A stretch of DNA of 64,000 bases, taken from contig NZ_JYLN01000004.1 of assembly GCF_001439735.1 (NCBI RefSeq), positions 558,001 through 622,000 on the forward strand, read 5' to 3'. The stretch is from Pseudomonas paralactis. Its GTDB lineage: Bacteria > Pseudomonadota > Gammaproteobacteria > Pseudomonadales > Pseudomonadaceae. The notes under the pieces were generated by a model. That model saw only the letters and a list, made by a program, of their open reading frames with translations. It made no database searches and had not been told where the DNA came from. Made by a program: the position numbers and the translations under genes. How positions within the stretch are numbered: position 1 is the first letter of the stretch; each line of letters begins with the position of its first letter. Shown in pieces: positions 21,009-31,237 of the stretch.

Positions 21009-22018
21009 GCGGCCACCCCTTTTCCATCCCCTGTTCCCAGGCTCTTGTCACGTTCGGCGAAGAACTCACGAACGGTGGCGACCTGTGCCTGCGTTTCATC
21101 CAAACGATTGAACTGAGCGCGAAATTCCTTGGCGCCCGGCAAGGTGGCGAGATACCAGCCGACATGCTTGCGAGCAATGCGTACGCCCATCACATCCCCA
21201 TAGAAGGCGTGCAGGGCGGCCAGATGCTCAAGCAGAATACGTTCCACTTCGACCAGCTCCGGCGCCGGCAAGACTTCACCGGTGCGCAGGAAATGCTCGA
21301 TCTCGCGAAAAATCCATGGTCGCCCCTGGGCGGCCCGGCCAATCAACAATCCGTCGGCACCGGTTGCGTGCAGCACGCGCCGGGCTTTCTCGGCGCAGTC
21401 GATGTCGCCATTGGCAAATACCGGCATCGACACAGCCTGCTTGATCGCGGCAATGGTGTCGTACTCGGCTTCACCGGTATAAAGGTCGGCGCGGGTGCGG
21501 CCATGCACCGCCAGCGCTGTAATCCCGGCCTGTTCAGCGATCTTTGCCACTGTGAGGCCATTTTTGTTGTCCCGGTCCCAACCGGTACGAATCTTCAGGG
21601 TCACCGGCACATCGACTGCGCCAACCACGGCCTGCAGGATCTCGGCGACCAACTGCTCATCTTTCAACAGGGCGGAACCGGCGGCCTTGTTGCAGACCTT
21701 CTTGGCCGGGCAGCCCATGTTGATATCGATGATCTGCGCACCCAGCTCAACATTGGCCCGGGCCGCATCCGCCAGCATCTGCGCATCACCCCCGGCGATC
21801 TGTACCGAGCGTGGCTCGGGATCACCTTCGTGGATCATGCGCATCCGCGATTTGCGGGTGTTCCACAAACTCATGTCGCTGGTAACCATTTCAGAGACTA
21901 CTAGACCCGCGCCCAAACGCTTGCACAGCTGACGAAAGGGCTGATCGGTGACACCCGCCATCGGGGCGAGGATCAAGCCGTTCTGCAATGTATATGGGCC
22001 GATGCGTACCGCCGACAT
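21005..22018 (-). CDS. dusB: tRNA-dihydrouridine synthase DusB
   Basis: 337 residues. FMN-dependent reductase of uridine in the tRNA D-loop. N-terminal [20 protein letters not shown], catalytic Cys in [20 protein letters not shown] (about residue 100), [13 protein letters not shown] and the FMN-phosphate region [18 protein letters not shown]. Co-transcribed with fis through a 4-base overlap. A possible promoter lies at 22070-22097. Confidence 0.96.
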   Translation of the reverse strand: MSAVRIGPYTLQNGLILAPMAGVTDQPFRQLCKRLGAGLVVSEMVTSDMSLWNTRKSRMRMIHEGDPEPRSVQIAGGDAQMLADAARANVELGAQIIDINMGCPAKKVCNKAAGSALLKDEQLVAEILQAVVGAVDVPVTLKIRTGWDRDNKNGLTVAKIAEQAGITALAVHGRTRADLYTGEAEYDTIAAIKQAVSMPVFANGDIDCAEKARRVLHATGADGLLIGRAAQGRPWIFREIEHFLRTGEVLPAPELVEVERILLEHLAALHAFYGDVMGVRIARKHVGWYLATLPGAKEFRAQFNRLDETQAQVATVREFFAERDKSLGTGDGKGVAA

Positions 22019-22069
22019 AGGACTTCCCTGTTGTGGGGCCGGATCATTAGAGTTCGAAAAAGGGTTGGC

Positions 22070-22097
22070 ATGATACCCGCTCTCGATGACGGGTTAA
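22070..22097 (-). promoter_or_regulatory. possible sigma-70 promoter of dusB-fis
   Basis: On the minus strand TTAACC and TATCAT are 16 bases apart, about 50 bases before the dusB ATG. The spacing is slightly short and the -35 match only moderate. Confidence 0.35.
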
Positions 22098-22203
22098 AGG
22101 CTGAATTGGATAAAATCTGAACAGTTATTTTTTTATCGCCAGCGGTTTGGTTGACGTCGGTCAAGTCAATAATCCGCCGTCAAACCTCTTCGGGCGTGCC
22201 GTT

Positions 22204-23430
22204 TCACTCGGGCGAGTGGAAGCTCAGGCTGTAGTTCACGGCTTTGTTGCCGGGATCAAGGATGTCCAGGGAAATGTGGATCGGTGTCTGCGAGGGCATT
22301 TCGCTGACCCCGGCCAACTCGCCGCTCAGATATTCGGCGGGTTTGAAGCGACGACTGGCGATCAGGCTGCCATTCAAATCCGCAAAACGCAGTTCCAGCA
22401 GCGGAAACGGCTGGGAAAAGGTCGCACGGTTATAGAGGATCGCATCGACCACCAGCGCACCGGCGAACTCCGGATGGCTGCGTACCACCAGGTTACTGCT
22501 CTTTATATGGGCGATGTCGACCCGCGATGGCACGGTGCAGCCCACTTTTGGGCACAGCTGCTGGAACCATGGGCGGTAGGCGTCCTGGCGGGCCAGTTCG
22601 TCGAATTGGTAGGCGATGTACTGGCCTGCCAGGCCAGCGGCGGCGATCAGGACCAGCAGGATCCAGATCAGGCGGCGGCCCCAGCCTGACGGACGTTTCT
22701 GTGCATAGAGGTGCAGCGGGTCGTCTTCCAGATCCTGGAGCATGGCGTCGTGGACGCTGGCCTCGGCGCGAGGGCGTTTGCCCCGTGGATGCGGGCGTTC
22801 ATCGGCCTCTTCTGCCGCTGGGGTCAGGGGTGTGAAGGGCGGGTCAGGCTCGTCGTCATGCAGGGGCGAGAGCAGGGTGGGCTCGTCGTCGATGGCTTCG
22901 CTGTGCAGCGACATGGACGGTTCGGTGCGCTGCCGGGTATTGCTCGGTTCGGGCTCGTCCTCGTCGTCAGCTGCGCGCTCTTGCGCGGGTTCGCTGAACA
23001 GGCTGGCGGCCCACTTTTCTTCCTCGGCCTTGACCGTGTCGCGGCTGGCGCTGAGGGTGTCTTCCTTGTGTCGACGTTCGCTGCCGGGCTGCCGACGCTC
23101 TGCGCCCAGAGGTTGGGTGTGCTGAATCTCGCGGCGCTCAAGCTTGGCCAGTTCTTCGTCCAGGTCCAGGTTGTCCAGGTCCAGCTCCTGGGCTGTCCAC
23201 TGTTTCTGGCTGATGGCTCGCGGGGGTTCAGGCGTTGGCTCGACCGCAGCGGGCCGTTCAGCTTCGGCTGCCAACACTTGGGCGCGTTGCTCCAGCAACT
23301 GGCGAGCGGCGTTGAACACTTGCAGGCAGGAGCCGCAGCGCACCACGCCACGGGCCACGCTCAATTGAGCGTGGTTGACGCGGAAACGGGCTTGGCAATG
23401 CGGGCACTGGGTGACGAAACTGTCGGTCAT
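22204..23430 (-). CDS. zinc-ribbon and DUF3426 membrane protein
   Basis: 408 residues. N-terminal MJ0042-type zinc ribbon (CPHCQARFRVNHAQ, VVRCGSCLQVFNA; four Cys), a long charged, low-complexity cytoplasmic region (about 50-255), one membrane helix (RLIWILLVLIAAAGLAGQYI, near 270) and a periplasmic DUF3426 domain to the end. Function unknown. ATG 23430 is preferred to TTG 23451 because the zinc ribbon starts there. It begins 30 bases after prmA and precedes dusB, as in other pseudomonads. Confidence 0.9.
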   Translation of the reverse strand: MTDSFVTQCPHCQARFRVNHAQLSVARGVVRCGSCLQVFNAARQLLEQRAQVLAAEAERPAAVEPTPEPPRAISQKQWTAQELDLDNLDLDEELAKLERREIQHTQPLGAERRQPGSERRHKEDTLSASRDTVKAEEEKWAASLFSEPAQERAADDEDEPEPSNTRQRTEPSMSLHSEAIDDEPTLLSPLHDDEPDPPFTPLTPAAEEADERPHPRGKRPRAEASVHDAMLQDLEDDPLHLYAQKRPSGWGRRLIWILLVLIAAAGLAGQYIAYQFDELARQDAYRPWFQQLCPKVGCTVPSRVDIAHIKSSNLVVRSHPEFAGALVVDAILYNRATFSQPFPLLELRFADLNGSLIASRRFKPAEYLSGELAGVSEMPSQTPIHISLDILDPGNKAVNYSLSFHSPE

Positions 23431-23460
23431 GCGGCCATCCGATTCAGACAAGCGCTCATT

Positions 23461-24339
23461 CTAGCGCCGACGACCGCTGATGCGTACCCAGCCATCACGG
23501 TTGGCGATCGGGTCCAGCTCGAAGTCCTTGGCGTAGGCCGCCGCCACGTCTTCACCTTGCTCGGCGAGGATGCCCGACAGCGCCAGGCGCCCACCCGGCT
23601 TGACCAGGCTCGACAATTGCGGTGCCAGCGACACCAACGGTCCGGCGAGGATATTGGCGACCAATACATCCGCTTGAACCTGGGGCAGGTCTTCAGGCAG
23701 ATAGAGTGGGAATTTGCCTTCAGCAATGTTGTTGCGCCCGGCGTTATCGCGGGAAGCTTCCAGGGCCTGCACGTCGATGTCGGTGCCCACGGCCTCCTTG
23801 GCGCCCAGCAGCAGCGCGGCAATTGCCAGGATCCCCGAGCCGCAGCCGAAGTCCAGGACGTTGCTGTCGGTCAGGTCCTGGCCGTCCAGCCATTCCAGGC
23901 ACAGAGCGGTGGTGGGGTGGGTGCCGGTGCCGAACGCCAGGCCCGGGTCCAGCAGCAGGTTGACGGCGTCTGGCTCAGGAGCAGCGTGCCAGCTTGGCAC
24001 GATCCACAAGCGCTGGCCGAAGCGCATGGGCTGGAAGTTGTCCATCCAACTGCGCTCCCAGTCCTGGTCTTCGATCACTTCGCTGTGATGCTCGGGCAGC
24101 GGGCCGCCGGTGAGCAGTTCCATATGGGCCAGTACGGCGGCGGCATCGGTGCCGTCTTCAAACAGGGCCAGCAGGTGGGTGTGGGACCACAGCGGCGTGG
24201 TGTTGAGTTCCGGCTCGAAGATCGGCTGGTCTTCGGCGTCCATGAAGGTCACCGAGACAGCGCCCACTTCGAGGAAAGCGTCTTCGTAGGTTTCGGCTTG
24301 TTCTGGGCTGATGGCGAGACGGACTTGCAGCCAAGGCAT
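23461..24339 (-). CDS. prmA: ribosomal protein L11 methyltransferase PrmA
   Basis: 292 residues, standard length. Trimethylates L11 using SAM. N-terminal substrate domain [20 protein letters not shown], then [40 protein letters not shown] and [12 protein letters not shown], all family signatures. ATG 24339 fits the family start and has AAGG upstream; the open frame upstream is not conserved. Confidence 0.97.
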   Translation of the reverse strand: MPWLQVRLAISPEQAETYEDAFLEVGAVSVTFMDAEDQPIFEPELNTTPLWSHTHLLALFEDGTDAAAVLAHMELLTGGPLPEHHSEVIEDQDWERSWMDNFQPMRFGQRLWIVPSWHAAPEPDAVNLLLDPGLAFGTGTHPTTALCLEWLDGQDLTDSNVLDFGCGSGILAIAALLLGAKEAVGTDIDVQALEASRDNAGRNNIAEGKFPLYLPEDLPQVQADVLVANILAGPLVSLAPQLSSLVKPGGRLALSGILAEQGEDVAAAYAKDFELDPIANRDGWVRISGRRR

Positions 24340-24458
24340 GGCGGGCACCTTTGAAAAAAATGAATGTGCAGCGCGTAGGCCGCGAAAGCGCGCAAGTTTA
24401 CGCGAGCGGCGGGCAGAAGACGACACCACTGACTGCACCCGGTCCAAATGTGTGGCTT

Positions 24459-24562
24459 GTGTGGGAGCCGGGCTTGCCCGCGATGCAGGCACCTAGGTTT
24501 TTCTGCCGGAACGAGGTGATGCCATCGCAGGCAAGCCAGCTCCCACACAAGCCAGCTCCCAC
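24459..24562. repeat. composite REP element between accC and prmA
   Basis: Two inverted REP halves (24459 and about 24527-24547) followed directly by a partial third half (GCCAGCTCCCACT, 24551-24563). The inner bases resemble those of the copy at 18881. The rest of the 24340-24634 gap is the accC terminator and an unremarkable leader of prmA. Confidence 0.8.
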
Positions 24563-24594
24563 TGGGTTTGGTGGTGTTTTTTGGGGCCCAGAAA

Positions 24595-24624
24595 CAACAA
24601 AACCGCCCGAAGGCGGTTTTGTTG
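24595..24624 (-). terminator. Rho-independent terminator of accBC
   Basis: 13-bp perfect arms (CAACAAAACCGCC and GGCGGTTTTGTTG) around a 4-base loop CGAA, ten bases after the accC stop. On the minus strand the stem ends in GGCGGTTTTGTTG with T-rich sequence following, a strong terminator. Confidence 0.88.
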
Positions 24625-24634
24625 GGTGGAGCAC

Positions 24635-25996
24635 TTACTGGTTGGCCAGCTTGTGTTCCAGGTAGTGAATGTTCACACCACCTTCGCAGAAGCCTTCATC
24701 GCGAACCAGGTCCCGATGCAGCGGGATGTTGGTCTTGATGCCGTCGACCACGATTTCATCCAGGGCGTTACGCATACGGGCCATGGCCTCGTCGCGGGTT
24801 GCGCCCCAGGTGATCAGCTTGCCGATCAGCGAGTCGTAGTTGGACGGAACCTTGTAGCCGCTGTACAGGTGCGAATCCACACGTACGCCGTTGCCGCCGG
24901 GCGCGTGGAAATGCTTGACCAGGCCAGGGCTTGGGATAAAGGTTTTCGGGTCTTCGGCGTTGATGCGGCACTCCAGAGAGTGGCCATGCATCTTCACGTC
25001 GTCCTGGGTGAACGACAGCACGTTACCGGCGGCGATGCTCAGCATCTCCTTGACGATATCGATACCGGTGACCATCTCCGATACCGGATGTTCTACCTGC
25101 ACACGAGTGTTCATCTCGATGAAGTAGAAACGACCGTTCTCGTAGAGGAACTCAAAGGTACCGGCGCCACGGTAGTTGATGTCGATGCACGCCTTGACGC
25201 AGCGCGCCAGAACTTCCTGACGGGCTTTCTCGTCCAGGCCCGGAGCCGGGGCTTCTTCCAGCACCTTCTGGTGGCGACGTTGCAGCGAGCAATCGCGATC
25301 ACCCAGGTGGATGGCGTGGCCCTGGCCGTCGGACAGCACCTGGACTTCCACGTGACGTGGGTTGGTCAGGTACTTCTCCAGGTAGACCATCGGGTTGCCG
25401 AACCAGGCGCCCGCTTCGGAGCGGGTCTGCTTGGCGGCTTCGATCAGGTCTTCTTCGTTGTGCACCACGCGCATGCCGCGACCACCACCGCCACCGGCGG
25501 CCTTGATGATCACTGGGTAGCCGACTTCGCGACCAATGCGCAGAGCGGTTTCCTCGTCTTCAGGCAGTGGGCCGTCGGAGCCTGGAACGGTTGGCACGCC
25601 GGCTGCGATCATGGCGTCCTTGGCCGACACCTTGTCGCCCATCAGGCGAATGGTTTCGGCTTTGGGGCCGATGAAGGCAAACCCGGATTTTTCCACCTGT
25701 TCGGCGAAATCGGCGTTTTCCGCAAGGAAGCCGTAGCCCGGGTGGATGCCATCAGCGCCGGTCACTTCAGCGGCAGCGATGATGTTCGAGACTTTCAGGT
25801 ACGAGTTCGTGGCCAATGGCGGGCCGATGCAGATGCTTTCGTCCGCCAGTTTCACGTGCATCAATTCGGTATCGGCCGTCGAGTAAACAGCGACGGTCTT
25901 GATGCCCTCTTCCTTACAGGCGCGCAGGATACGCAGCGCGATCTCGCCGCGGTTGGCGATCAGGACTTTTTGCAGTTTCTTCGCAGGTTTCAACAT
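24635..25996 (-). CDS. accC: acetyl-CoA carboxylase biotin carboxylase AccC
   Basis: 453 residues. ATP-grasp enzyme that carboxylates the biotin of AccB in fatty acid synthesis. [20 protein letters not shown] start, [30 protein letters not shown] loop near residue 160, and [20 protein letters not shown] near 285. ATG 25996 has GGAG nine bases upstream; ATG 26017 is an alternative that would overlap accB by 4 bases. Followed by a strong terminator. Confidence 0.97.
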   Translation of the reverse strand: MLKPAKKLQKVLIANRGEIALRILRACKEEGIKTVAVYSTADTELMHVKLADESICIGPPLATNSYLKVSNIIAAAEVTGADGIHPGYGFLAENADFAEQVEKSGFAFIGPKAETIRLMGDKVSAKDAMIAAGVPTVPGSDGPLPEDEETALRIGREVGYPVIIKAAGGGGGRGMRVVHNEEDLIEAAKQTRSEAGAWFGNPMVYLEKYLTNPRHVEVQVLSDGQGHAIHLGDRDCSLQRRHQKVLEEAPAPGLDEKARQEVLARCVKACIDINYRGAGTFEFLYENGRFYFIEMNTRVQVEHPVSEMVTGIDIVKEMLSIAAGNVLSFTQDDVKMHGHSLECRINAEDPKTFIPSPGLVKHFHAPGGNGVRVDSHLYSGYKVPSNYDSLIGKLITWGATRDEAMARMRNALDEIVVDGIKTNIPLHRDLVRDEGFCEGGVNIHYLEHKLANQ

Positions 25997-26013
25997 CGAA
26001 GGCGCTCCGCGGT

Positions 26014-26478
26014 TCAAACGATGGTGAACAGCGGCTGGTCGTACTCAACCGGCTGACCGTTTTCTACCAGGATGGATTCAATGACGCCGGCTTTTTCAGC
26101 GGTGATGTGGTTCATCATCTTCATCGCTTCAACGATGCAGATGGTGTCGCCCACTTTCACGGTTTTGCCCACTTCAACGAAGGCTGGCGAGGTCGGTGCC
26201 GGGGTGCGGTAGAAGGTACCGACCATTGGCGACTTGACCACGAAACCGTTCAGCGCTGGTGCGGCCGGGGCAGCAGGGGCTGCGGCAACGGCTGGAGCGG
26301 CGGCAGGCGCGGCAGCGGCAGGGGCCGGTGCTTGCATCTGCGGTGCGTAGAACTGTTGAGCCGGGGTCTTGCTGTGACGGCTGATCCGTACGGACTCTTC
26401 GCCTTCCTTGATTTCCAGCTCGTCGATACCGGATTCTTCCAGCAGTTCGATCAGTTTCTTAACTTTACGGATATCCAT
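26014..26478 (-). CDS. accB: acetyl-CoA carboxylase biotin carboxyl carrier AccB
   Basis: 154 residues. N-terminal helical domain ([20 protein letters not shown]), an Ala/Pro-rich linker at about 45-75, and the biotinyl domain with [12 protein letters not shown], biotin on Lys120. Directly upstream of accC in the usual accB-accC operon and 24 bases after aroQ. Confidence 0.97.
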   Translation of the reverse strand: MDIRKVKKLIELLEESGIDELEIKEGEESVRISRHSKTPAQQFYAPQMQAPAPAAAAPAAAPAVAAAPAAPAAPALNGFVVKSPMVGTFYRTPAPTSPAFVEVGKTVKVGDTICIVEAMKMMNHITAEKAGVIESILVENGQPVEYDQPLFTIV

Positions 26479-26502
26479 GAATCATCAACTCCCAAGGGTC
26501 GG

Positions 26503-26958
26503 TCAGGGGCGTTTAGCCTGTTCTTCAACGTGTTCCAGGGCGGCCTCCAGGGCCAGTCGGTAACCGCTGGCGCCAAGGCCGCAGATCACTCCTACCGCTA
26601 CATCGGAGAAGTAAGAGTGATGGCGGAAAGCTTCGCGTTTGTGCACGTTCGATAAATGCACTTCGATGAATGGGATGCTCACCGCCAGCAGCGCGTCACG
26701 TAATGCAACGCTTGTATGCGTAAAAGCGGCGGGATTGATCAGGATAAAGTCCACGCCTTCGTTACGCGCGGCATGGATGCGATCAATCAATTCATACTCG
26801 GCATTGCTTTGCAGGTAGAGCAAATGGTGGCCGGCTTCACGGGCCCGTCGTTCCAGGTCGAGGTTGATCTGGTCGAGGGTCACTGCCCCGTAGACGCCCG
26901 GTTCGCGGGTGCCAAGCAGGTTCAGATTGGGTCCGTGAAGAACCAGTAAGGTCGCCAT
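26503..26958 (-). CDS. aroQ: type II 3-dehydroquinate dehydratase AroQ
   Basis: 151 residues, normal for the dodecameric type II enzyme of the shikimate pathway. [17 protein letters not shown] start, [16 protein letters not shown] near residue 75, and [20 protein letters not shown] near 97 hold the catalytic residues. AAGGAA seven bases before the ATG. First gene of aroQ-accB-accC. Confidence 0.97.
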   Translation of the reverse strand: MATLLVLHGPNLNLLGTREPGVYGAVTLDQINLDLERRAREAGHHLLYLQSNAEYELIDRIHAARNEGVDFILINPAAFTHTSVALRDALLAVSIPFIEVHLSNVHKREAFRHHSYFSDVAVGVICGLGASGYRLALEAALEHVEEQAKRP

Positions 26959-27136
26959 CGGCTGTTCCTTGTTATTGGTGGGGTACGGCAGAACCCGGCG
27001 ACTATGCCGCAAAGCCTTTGTGACTGTCCAGTTCTATGCAGTAGCCAGCACGATTAGCGAGGATTGCGCAAAGTATGTGACCAAGTGGCGTGGTCTGGTC
27101 ATTGGCAGCACGATCCATAAAACACTGGAGGGCAAA

Positions 27137-27224
27137 TGTGGGAGGGGGCTTGCCCCCGATAGCGGTGGATCAGCTACACATACTGAGCCTGACACACTGC
27201 TATCGGGGCAAGCCCCCTCCCATA
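27137..27224. repeat. REPIN, TGTGGGAGGGGGCTTGCCCC type
   Basis: Inverted REP halves around about 38 bases with CGATAGC at the inner edges, in the 295-bp gap between the chemoreceptor stop and the aroQ start. The remainder of that gap shows no other structure I can support. Confidence 0.85.
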
Positions 27225-27253
27225 TTTTGATCTCCACAGTGTGATAGATCGTG

Positions 27254-29215
27254 CTAAACGCGGAAAGCCTGCACAGCTGTATTGAGCTGCCCACCCAGCA
27301 CCAGCAAGTGTTCGCCCTGGCTACGGCCCTGGCCGATACGCAGCAGGTTGTCCTCACCTAACTGGTGAATCCGCTCACTGTTGTCGCGTATCTCGCTCAC
27401 GGCTCCACTTTGTTGCGCGGTCACATCGGCAATGCGCACCGCAGTCTCGGAAATTGTCTGGATCGCGCCGACGATTTCATCCAGCGCACCATCTGCCGCC
27501 TGAGCCTGCTGGGCGGTGGCTTCGGCGTGTTCGACCTGGGCGCGCATGCCCTGCACCGATTGGTGGGCGGCGGTTTGCAGGCCAGCGATCAGGCCCTGGA
27601 TTTCGGCAGTGGCGCCAGCGGTGCGCTGGGCCAGGGAACGTACTTCGTCGGCTACCACCGCGAAGCCGCGCCCGGCCTCACCGGCGCGAGCGGCTTCGAT
27701 CGCAGCATTGAGGGCCAGCAGGTTGGTCTGGTCGGCAATCGAGCGAATCACGGTCAGCACGCCGCCGATGGTGGCGGACTCCTCGGCGAGTTTCTCGATC
27801 ATCTGCGCATTTTGCTGCACTTCGCCCACCAGCGCGTGCAGCCCGGTCAGGCTCAGGCCGATTACGCGCTGGCCTTGTTCCACGGCCTGGCCGGCACTGC
27901 GACTGGCGCCGGCAGCCTGGCTGGCATCCCCGGCCACTTGCTGGATGGTGGCTTCCAGTTCACCCAGCGAATCACGGATCTGCGCGGTGTCGCCGGCCTG
28001 GCGCTCGGCGCCGTCGTGCAGGCCGCTGCTCAGTTCGGCGAGGGCGCGGCTGCTGCCGGCCACTTCTTCGGCATTCCCGCGAATGGTGCCCACCAGGTCC
28101 ACCAGATAGGCGCGCAGGCGATTCAGGGAGGCTTCGATAGCGTGCAGTTCACGGTTGGTCTTGCCCAGGGCTATCGGTTGGCTGAAATTACCTTCGGCCC
28201 AGGTCGACAAGGCCGGTGCCAGGTTGGTCAGCACCCGCGCCAGGCGCCGCTGCAGCGTGTCGATCAGTAGCGCGATCAACAGGATCAGGCCGATCATCAC
28301 GCCTTGCAGCACACGCACTTCGCCCTGGATCCTGGCGTGCTGTGCACGCACTACCGGCTCCAGGCCGGCGATAGCTTGCTGCACGCTGGCAATTTTCATT
28401 TGGGTGGCAGCGGCGAGGTCGGCGCGTTGCTGGATCTGTTCGCGGGTGCGCTGGAGTTCGGCGGGGTAGCGGGTCAACAGGCTGTTGAGCTCGCGCTTGA
28501 GGTCGACACCGCTATCCTGGGCTGTGGTTTTTTCGGTATTTTCCAGGCCCATCAGCGCGGAAAAATCATCAGCGCTGGATTCGGCGCTGGCCTTCACCCC
28601 AAGCAAGGGTAATTGCGCCAGCAGGTCGGCCTGGGTGCGGATATTGGCCATTTCGCGTTCCACCTCATCGGCCAGCTCGGCGCGGCCACTGCTCACCAGC
28701 TTGTCGCGGGCCAGGGACAGTTTGCCCAGATGCTGCGAAGCGGCCAGCAGCGCCGGCAGGTAGCGCGCGGCGTCCGCAGAGTTGACGGCGCTGGCGTACT
28801 GGCTCAGTTGCTCCAGGTTCGCCCCCAGTTCACGTTCGGCCTGCAATAACAGTGCTTGCGGGTCGCCGGCCAGCTTGCCGGCGGCCAGCAGGTCGGTCTT
28901 GCTGAAGGTTTCCAGGTCTGCGAGGCTGGGGCGCAGGGTTTGCGCCAACGCGTCCGGCAATTGCGCGACTTGCTGCAACAGGCTTTCCAGGCTCTGGCTG
29001 GCGCTGCTCAGGCGCAGGGCATCGCCGCTGGCCAGGTAGTCATCGATATTGCGTGCAGCCTGGTTTTGAAAGGCCTGGGACAGGCCCAGGTAGCGCTCCA
29101 TCAGCAAATACGGACGCTCCAGCGCCCGTTGCGACCACCACAGCGTCGCCCCGAGGGCCAGGCATACGGCCACCAGCAGAAGGGTATTGAGATTGGTCAG
29201 CAGCTTGAGGCGCAT
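27254..29215 (-). CDS. methyl-accepting chemotaxis protein (CtpL-like by synteny)
   Basis: 653 residues. One membrane helix near the N-terminus ([20 protein letters not shown]), a large all-helical periplasmic region (about 35-300), a second helix ([18 protein letters not shown]), HAMP, and the cytoplasmic signalling domain with the hairpin tip [20 protein letters not shown] near residue 500. Position between aroQ-accBC and gcbA matches P. aeruginosa ctpL, a receptor for phosphate-related signals; the ligand here is not shown by the sequence. ATG 29215 is preferred over TTG 29227; neither has a strong ribosome binding site. Confidence 0.88.
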   Translation of the reverse strand: MRLKLLTNLNTLLLVAVCLALGATLWWSQRALERPYLLMERYLGLSQAFQNQAARNIDDYLASGDALRLSSASQSLESLLQQVAQLPDALAQTLRPSLADLETFSKTDLLAAGKLAGDPQALLLQAERELGANLEQLSQYASAVNSADAARYLPALLAASQHLGKLSLARDKLVSSGRAELADEVEREMANIRTQADLLAQLPLLGVKASAESSADDFSALMGLENTEKTTAQDSGVDLKRELNSLLTRYPAELQRTREQIQQRADLAAATQMKIASVQQAIAGLEPVVRAQHARIQGEVRVLQGVMIGLILLIALLIDTLQRRLARVLTNLAPALSTWAEGNFSQPIALGKTNRELHAIEASLNRLRAYLVDLVGTIRGNAEEVAGSSRALAELSSGLHDGAERQAGDTAQIRDSLGELEATIQQVAGDASQAAGASRSAGQAVEQGQRVIGLSLTGLHALVGEVQQNAQMIEKLAEESATIGGVLTVIRSIADQTNLLALNAAIEAARAGEAGRGFAVVADEVRSLAQRTAGATAEIQGLIAGLQTAAHQSVQGMRAQVEHAEATAQQAQAADGALDEIVGAIQTISETAVRIADVTAQQSGAVSEIRDNSERIHQLGEDNLLRIGQGRSQGEHLLVLGGQLNTAVQAFRV

Positions 29216-29268
29216 GCGGGGTTTCAACCGACGGCAAAAGATAAGTGCCTGAAGTTATTGCGCTTGCG

Positions 29269-30939
29269 TTACAGAGTTATGACCGATTCGGTGGATTCCG
29301 GTGAAAAGATGGCACTTTGCTTTGATGTGCGCGCGGCTTGTACGCGGTTGCGCCCGGCGTCCTTGGCGCGGTACAGCGCTTCGTCAGCCTGGGCGGCCAT
29401 CGTCAGGCTGTCGCAGCCGTCGCACAGCTCCACCAGGCCGGCGCTGAAGGTGCACCACAAATCCTGCGGTTGGGCGGGGTAGTGGATTTCGGCAAAGCGC
29501 CGCCGAATGTCGTCCAGCACCTGGCAGGCCGATTCCACATCGGTATCGGGCATCACGATGGCGAACTCTTCACCGCCATAGCGGCCGATGTAGTCGGTCT
29601 TGCGCAGGCGCTGCTTGAGAAACAGCGCCAGGCTTTTGATCACCCGGTCGCCCATGGGGTGGCCGTGGCTGTCATTGACGCGCTTGAAGTGGTCGATATC
29701 CAGCATCGCAAAGCTCAAGGGCTTGTTCTCGCGGCGAGCGCGAAAGCTGCAGTCTTCGAGCAATTGCAGGATATGCGTATGGTTGTACAGCCCGGTCAGG
29801 CTGTCGCGCACCATCCGCGCCTTCAAGTTGCGCGCACGCGCTGCGCGGTTGCGCACAGTGGTGATCAGGTGGCGCGGCTTGATCGGTTTGGTCAGGAAGT
29901 CATCGCCGCCTTCGCTCATCGCGTCCAGCTGTTTGTCCAGGTCGTCTTCGGCCGACAGGTAAATAATCGGCACGCTGACGTAGCGGTCGTTGTGGCGAAT
30001 CACCTTGGCCAGTTCGGTGCCGGTACAGGCAGGCATATACATGTCGAGGATGATCAAGTCCGGCTGGAAGTCTGCCAGTTCGGCCATCGCCTGGATGGGT
30101 TCGATCAAGGTGCGCGTGATAATCCCCGCGCTGTTGAGCAGGCGCTCGGTGTGCAGCGCCTGGGCTCGCGAGTCGTCAATGATCAGTACTTTGTACGGTT
30201 CGTATTGGGCAACACAGGTCAGCACTTCGATCTTTTCCAGCAGGCTGGAGGCTTCCAGGGTGCCGGTCAGAAACTCTTCACCTCCGGCACGCACCGCGGC
30301 CAGGCGCGTCGGCGTGTCGGTTTCGTGCAGGCTGAAAAACAACAGCGGCAACTTTTGCTCCAGGCCCTCCTGGGCTTGCGCCGCGAGGGTGAGGCCCAGG
30401 CCGGGGCCGCAAAAGTCCACGTCCATCACAATCGCTGACGGCAGGCGCTCGGCCATGGCGGTGTTAAAAGCTGCGATGCTGTCCAGGGACTGGGCGCTCA
30501 GGCCAAAGAATTCCAGCTGCTTGGCCAGGCGCTCGGCGCGGTCGTGGTCAGCCAGCATCACGTAGATCGGCTTGCGCATCGGCGGCAGCAGGGTTTGCTC
30601 AAGCTGGTCACCCTGACGCAGCCCTGTGCGCGACAGGCGCTGCATCAGGCGGTTGAGTTCGGTGATCAGCTGGCTGCTCAGGCGACCACGGTTTTCGTCC
30701 ACCGCCTGGAGGGTTTGCCCAATATGCTGGGCCAGTTGGCCGTGCTCGGGCTGTTCAAAACGCTCGGCAAAGCGCTGCAGGCGCAGGTTGGCTTCGCTGA
30801 GTTCGGAAAAGTCGGCGTTCGACCATTCGCCGCGTTGCAGGCGCTGCCAGATCTCAAGAATTTGACGTGCCTGATGAATTACCCGCTGGGCAAAATGCTG
30901 CTTGAGACGCTCGCGGCTGGGGTCTTCTGACTCGGTCAT
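29269..30939 (-). CDS. gcbA: receiver-GGDEF diguanylate cyclase GcbA
   Basis: 556 residues from ATG 30939 (AGGAT four bases upstream, and the TESEDPSRERLK start); ATGs at 30963 and 31020 extend it. Order: helical Hpt-like start (to about 130), a degenerate receiver (125-240, lacking the conserved Lys), a canonical receiver (KVLIIDDSR...LIILDMYMPA...LTKPI, 250-370), and a GGDEF domain with RYGGEEF near 454 and the inhibitory site RKTD five residues before it. An active, product-inhibited cyclase is predicted. The orthologue promotes attachment in P. fluorescens and controls dispersal in P. aeruginosa. Confidence 0.88.
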   Translation of the reverse strand: MTESEDPSRERLKQHFAQRVIHQARQILEIWQRLQRGEWSNADFSELSEANLRLQRFAERFEQPEHGQLAQHIGQTLQAVDENRGRLSSQLITELNRLMQRLSRTGLRQGDQLEQTLLPPMRKPIYVMLADHDRAERLAKQLEFFGLSAQSLDSIAAFNTAMAERLPSAIVMDVDFCGPGLGLTLAAQAQEGLEQKLPLLFFSLHETDTPTRLAAVRAGGEEFLTGTLEASSLLEKIEVLTCVAQYEPYKVLIIDDSRAQALHTERLLNSAGIITRTLIEPIQAMAELADFQPDLIILDMYMPACTGTELAKVIRHNDRYVSVPIIYLSAEDDLDKQLDAMSEGGDDFLTKPIKPRHLITTVRNRAARARNLKARMVRDSLTGLYNHTHILQLLEDCSFRARRENKPLSFAMLDIDHFKRVNDSHGHPMGDRVIKSLALFLKQRLRKTDYIGRYGGEEFAIVMPDTDVESACQVLDDIRRRFAEIHYPAQPQDLWCTFSAGLVELCDGCDSLTMAAQADEALYRAKDAGRNRVQAARTSKQSAIFSPESTESVITL

Positions 30940-31237
30940 ATCCTGACTACTGTGAGGGTGCATGCTGAGGTCGACTGATGGCTCTATGCTAGCACCTCTT
31001 TTCTGTCGCATGAGTGTCATACGTCAATTAAGTCTGCGCGCCGGATATTCAGTTATTGACCAGCGGGTCGCGCAGCTTAAAAAGCGTGCATCCTTTATAG
31101 TCCAACCGCGCGTATGCGCCACTTTCGCGTAAAAGCCCCGCACCGATGGGCACGATGGGGTAGGGTTGTGGTCGGAGTGTCTGAACGCACCCGGACAATT
31201 GACGTGCATGAACTCAAGTGATTGAAAGGATATCGCC

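Noticed and set aside
30940..31020. Upstream extension of gcbA to ATG 31020
   Set aside because: ATG 30939 has a better-placed ribosome binding site and matches the remembered orthologue start; kept only as an alternative.
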